NCBI GenBank assembly: GCA_015222065.1 | Contig: JADFUQ010000464.1 | Span: forward strand, 1 to 5,091 | Direction: 5' to 3' | From: Bacteroidota bacterium | Lineage (GTDB): Bacteria > Bacteroidota > Bacteroidia > Bacteroidales > VadinHA17 | Length of the DNA stretch: 5,091 nucleotides | Part shown: positions 3,998 through 5,091 of the stretch, one piece after another | How the letters are laid out: every line of letters starts with the position of its first letter | Numbering within the stretch: the first letter of the stretch is position 1 | Program-made: the position numbers and the translations under genes | Notes under the pieces: generated by a model | The model's input: only the letters and a program-made list of their open reading frames with translations | What the model was told of the DNA's origin: nothing | Databases searched by the model: none

Positions 3998-5091
3998 TCA
4001 TCAGCATTTTCTTAATATCAGTAAATTTACCATTTGTCATTTTGTAGTAGTAAATCCCACTGGAAACTTTATTTCCTGTGTTGTCTGTTCCGTTCCAGAC
4101 AACAGAATGCTCACCTGCCGGTAGGATTTTTGAAACTAATGTATTTACTTTCTGTCCATTGTTGTTGTATATAGTAATTTCTGTGATCTTTGTGCTCTCT
4201 GTAGCTGTAAAAGAGATTGTAGTTTCAGGATTGAAAGGGTTTGGATAGTTTTGAGGTAAGTTCATAACTTCAGGAATTTCATTTTCTACGGTTTCAAATT
4301 CTTCTTTACCTCTGGTTGAAGGTATAATTTTAAAAACTGCAGATTGATTGTAGTTGTAATTATGCTCACCAGGTTCAATGCAGTCTAACTTAAACCAACC
4401 ATTCCAACTTCCAGACCAGCCAAAATTAAAATGGTACTCCCAATTGTAACCAGTATAGAGTTTATATCCGTCAAGAACGAAAGCGTGAGAAGCACTACCA
4501 TCATTATTCTCTCCGCTATAAATTATAGGTGTTTTTCTTATCCTTAAGTCATCGCCAATATTTCTTCTCCAGCTATAAAGCGAAGAATTTTTTCTTTGAA
4601 GATATGTTACATTGGAGGGACTGTAGTCGAATTCATCTATTAATCCATCGTCAACGTCACCTATTGAAGCCGACGAGCTCTCTGGTCCATAATTCATATC
4701 TACAGATACACCACAATCGTATAAAAGCACTTGAATTTCAATTCCGCAAGTAGTATTTTCCATAGAATCCCAATCATAAACTTTCGGATACTCCATATAT
4801 TTCATAACCTGTGCCATTGCTACAGCAGCACATCCGGCATAACAATGTCCGCCGGGTCCGTCAGGATGTTCAGGGCACTTTTCATTCCATGGAGAATTTT
4901 GATTCCACTTAATATGGTCTATATATGGTCCATATTGATAGTAGTAGTTATTTTTATAAACAGAGAATTTATTTTTCAGAATATTATTCCATTTCAGTTC
5001 GTTATCTTTACTAGTAAGATTATCAACCCTGATTTGATTGATTTCTTTACTGTATTGATCAATCCAATCTTTCAGCTGAATTGGAATATCA
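3990..5091 (-). CDS. C10-family (streptopain-like) cysteine peptidase with T9SS sorting domain, partial at 5' end
   Basis: The frame stays open to the right edge, so the true start, signal peptide and most of the propeptide lie outside. 366 residues are visible. Numbered from the edge, GHCYAGCAAVAMAQVMKY (81-98) is the active-site segment, and Cys87 (codon at 4832-4830) aligns with the nucleophile of SpeB-like enzymes. SHAFVLDGY carries the catalytic His202 (codon 4487-4485). HFNFGWSGSWNGWFKL supplies Asn222 and the Trp225 region of the oxyanion wall. Residues about 278-366 are a T9SS sorting domain (LPQNYPNPFNPETTISF to KKMLMIK), so the product should be exported to the cell surface or outside as a protease. 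The internal ATG at 4817 is not the start, because it falls after the catalytic cysteine. Codons and catalytic residues look intact. The stop lies inside the T9SS remnant, with no terminator of its own. Confidence 0.9.
   Translation of the reverse strand, partial: DIPIQLKDWIDQYSKEINQIRVDNLTSKDNELKWNNILKNKFSVYKNNYYYQYGPYIDHIKWNQNSPWNEKCPEHPDGPGGHCYAGCAAVAMAQVMKYMEYPKVYDWDSMENTTCGIEIQVLLYDCGVSVDMNYGPESSSASIGDVDDGLIDEFDYSPSNVTYLQRKNSSLYSWRRNIGDDLRIRKTPIIYSGENNDGSASHAFVLDGYKLYTGYNWEYHFNFGWSGSWNGWFKLDCIEPGEHNYNYNQSAVFKIIPSTRGKEEFETVENEIPEVMNLPQNYPNPFNPETTISFTATESTKITEITIYNNNGQKVNTLVSKILPAGEHSVVWNGTDNTGNKVSSGIYYYKMTNGKFTDIKKMLMIK

Noticed and set aside
3985..4000. Programmed frameshift joining the peptidase to the following frame
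   Set aside because: The peptidase ends with a normal T9SS terminus (KKMLMIK), there is no convincing slippery site, and the product would carry two sorting domains.
4529..4753. Plus-strand ORF of 74 codons
   Set aside because: It is antisense to the catalytic domain of the C10 peptidase, whose motifs are clear.
3990..4817. ATG at 4817 as the start of the peptidase
   Set aside because: The frame is open beyond it to the window edge, and the catalytic cysteine lies upstream of that ATG.

Overview
The window looks like AT-rich chromosomal DNA from a bacterium of the FCB group (Bacteroidota, Ignavibacteria, Cloacimonadota, Delongbacteria and relatives). The main evidence is two C-terminal type IX secretion (T9SS) sorting domains of the N-Y-P-N-P-F-N-P type. 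The intergenic DNA also carries several families of short dispersed repeats of the kind common in such genomes. The phylum is an inference; no rRNA or marker gene is present.

Left part (1-1300, + strand): a possible 3' tail of an upstream gene (1-72), then a complete alpha/beta-hydrolase gene (221-1231). Its 3' end overlaps a 28-codon ORF that may be the start of a gene cut short by a repeat. From about 1260 to 1910 there is no convincing gene. This stretch is packed with inverted repeats: a 175-bp nested inverted repeat (1260-1434), a run of short hairpins and palindromes (1465-1643) that includes a 44-bp perfect palindrome (1571-1614), a TTCGACAAGCTCAGG-type repeat, and degenerate 7-mer tandem repeats.

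Right part (1867-5091, - strand): three surface or secreted-protein reading frames. In transcription order these are: (i) a C10-family (streptopain-like) cysteine peptidase with a T9SS tail, entering from beyond the right edge and ending at 3990; (ii) a headless 3' remnant of a second T9SS-tailed protein (3578-3997), overlapping the peptidase stop by 8 bp in another frame and ending just before a strong terminator; (iii) a lipoprotein with a dockerin-like double EF-hand (2038-3150), followed by a second terminator. The two terminators are homologous to each other.

The right-hand genes share an export theme: a secreted protease attached or released through T9SS, and a calcium-binding lipoprotein. 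Nothing shows that they act in one pathway, and the hydrolase looks unrelated. I see no defence system, CRISPR array, complete insertion sequence or RNA gene. The strongest unusual signals are the orphan T9SS tail, the matched terminator pair, the palindrome array and the archaeal-looking dockerin repeat.
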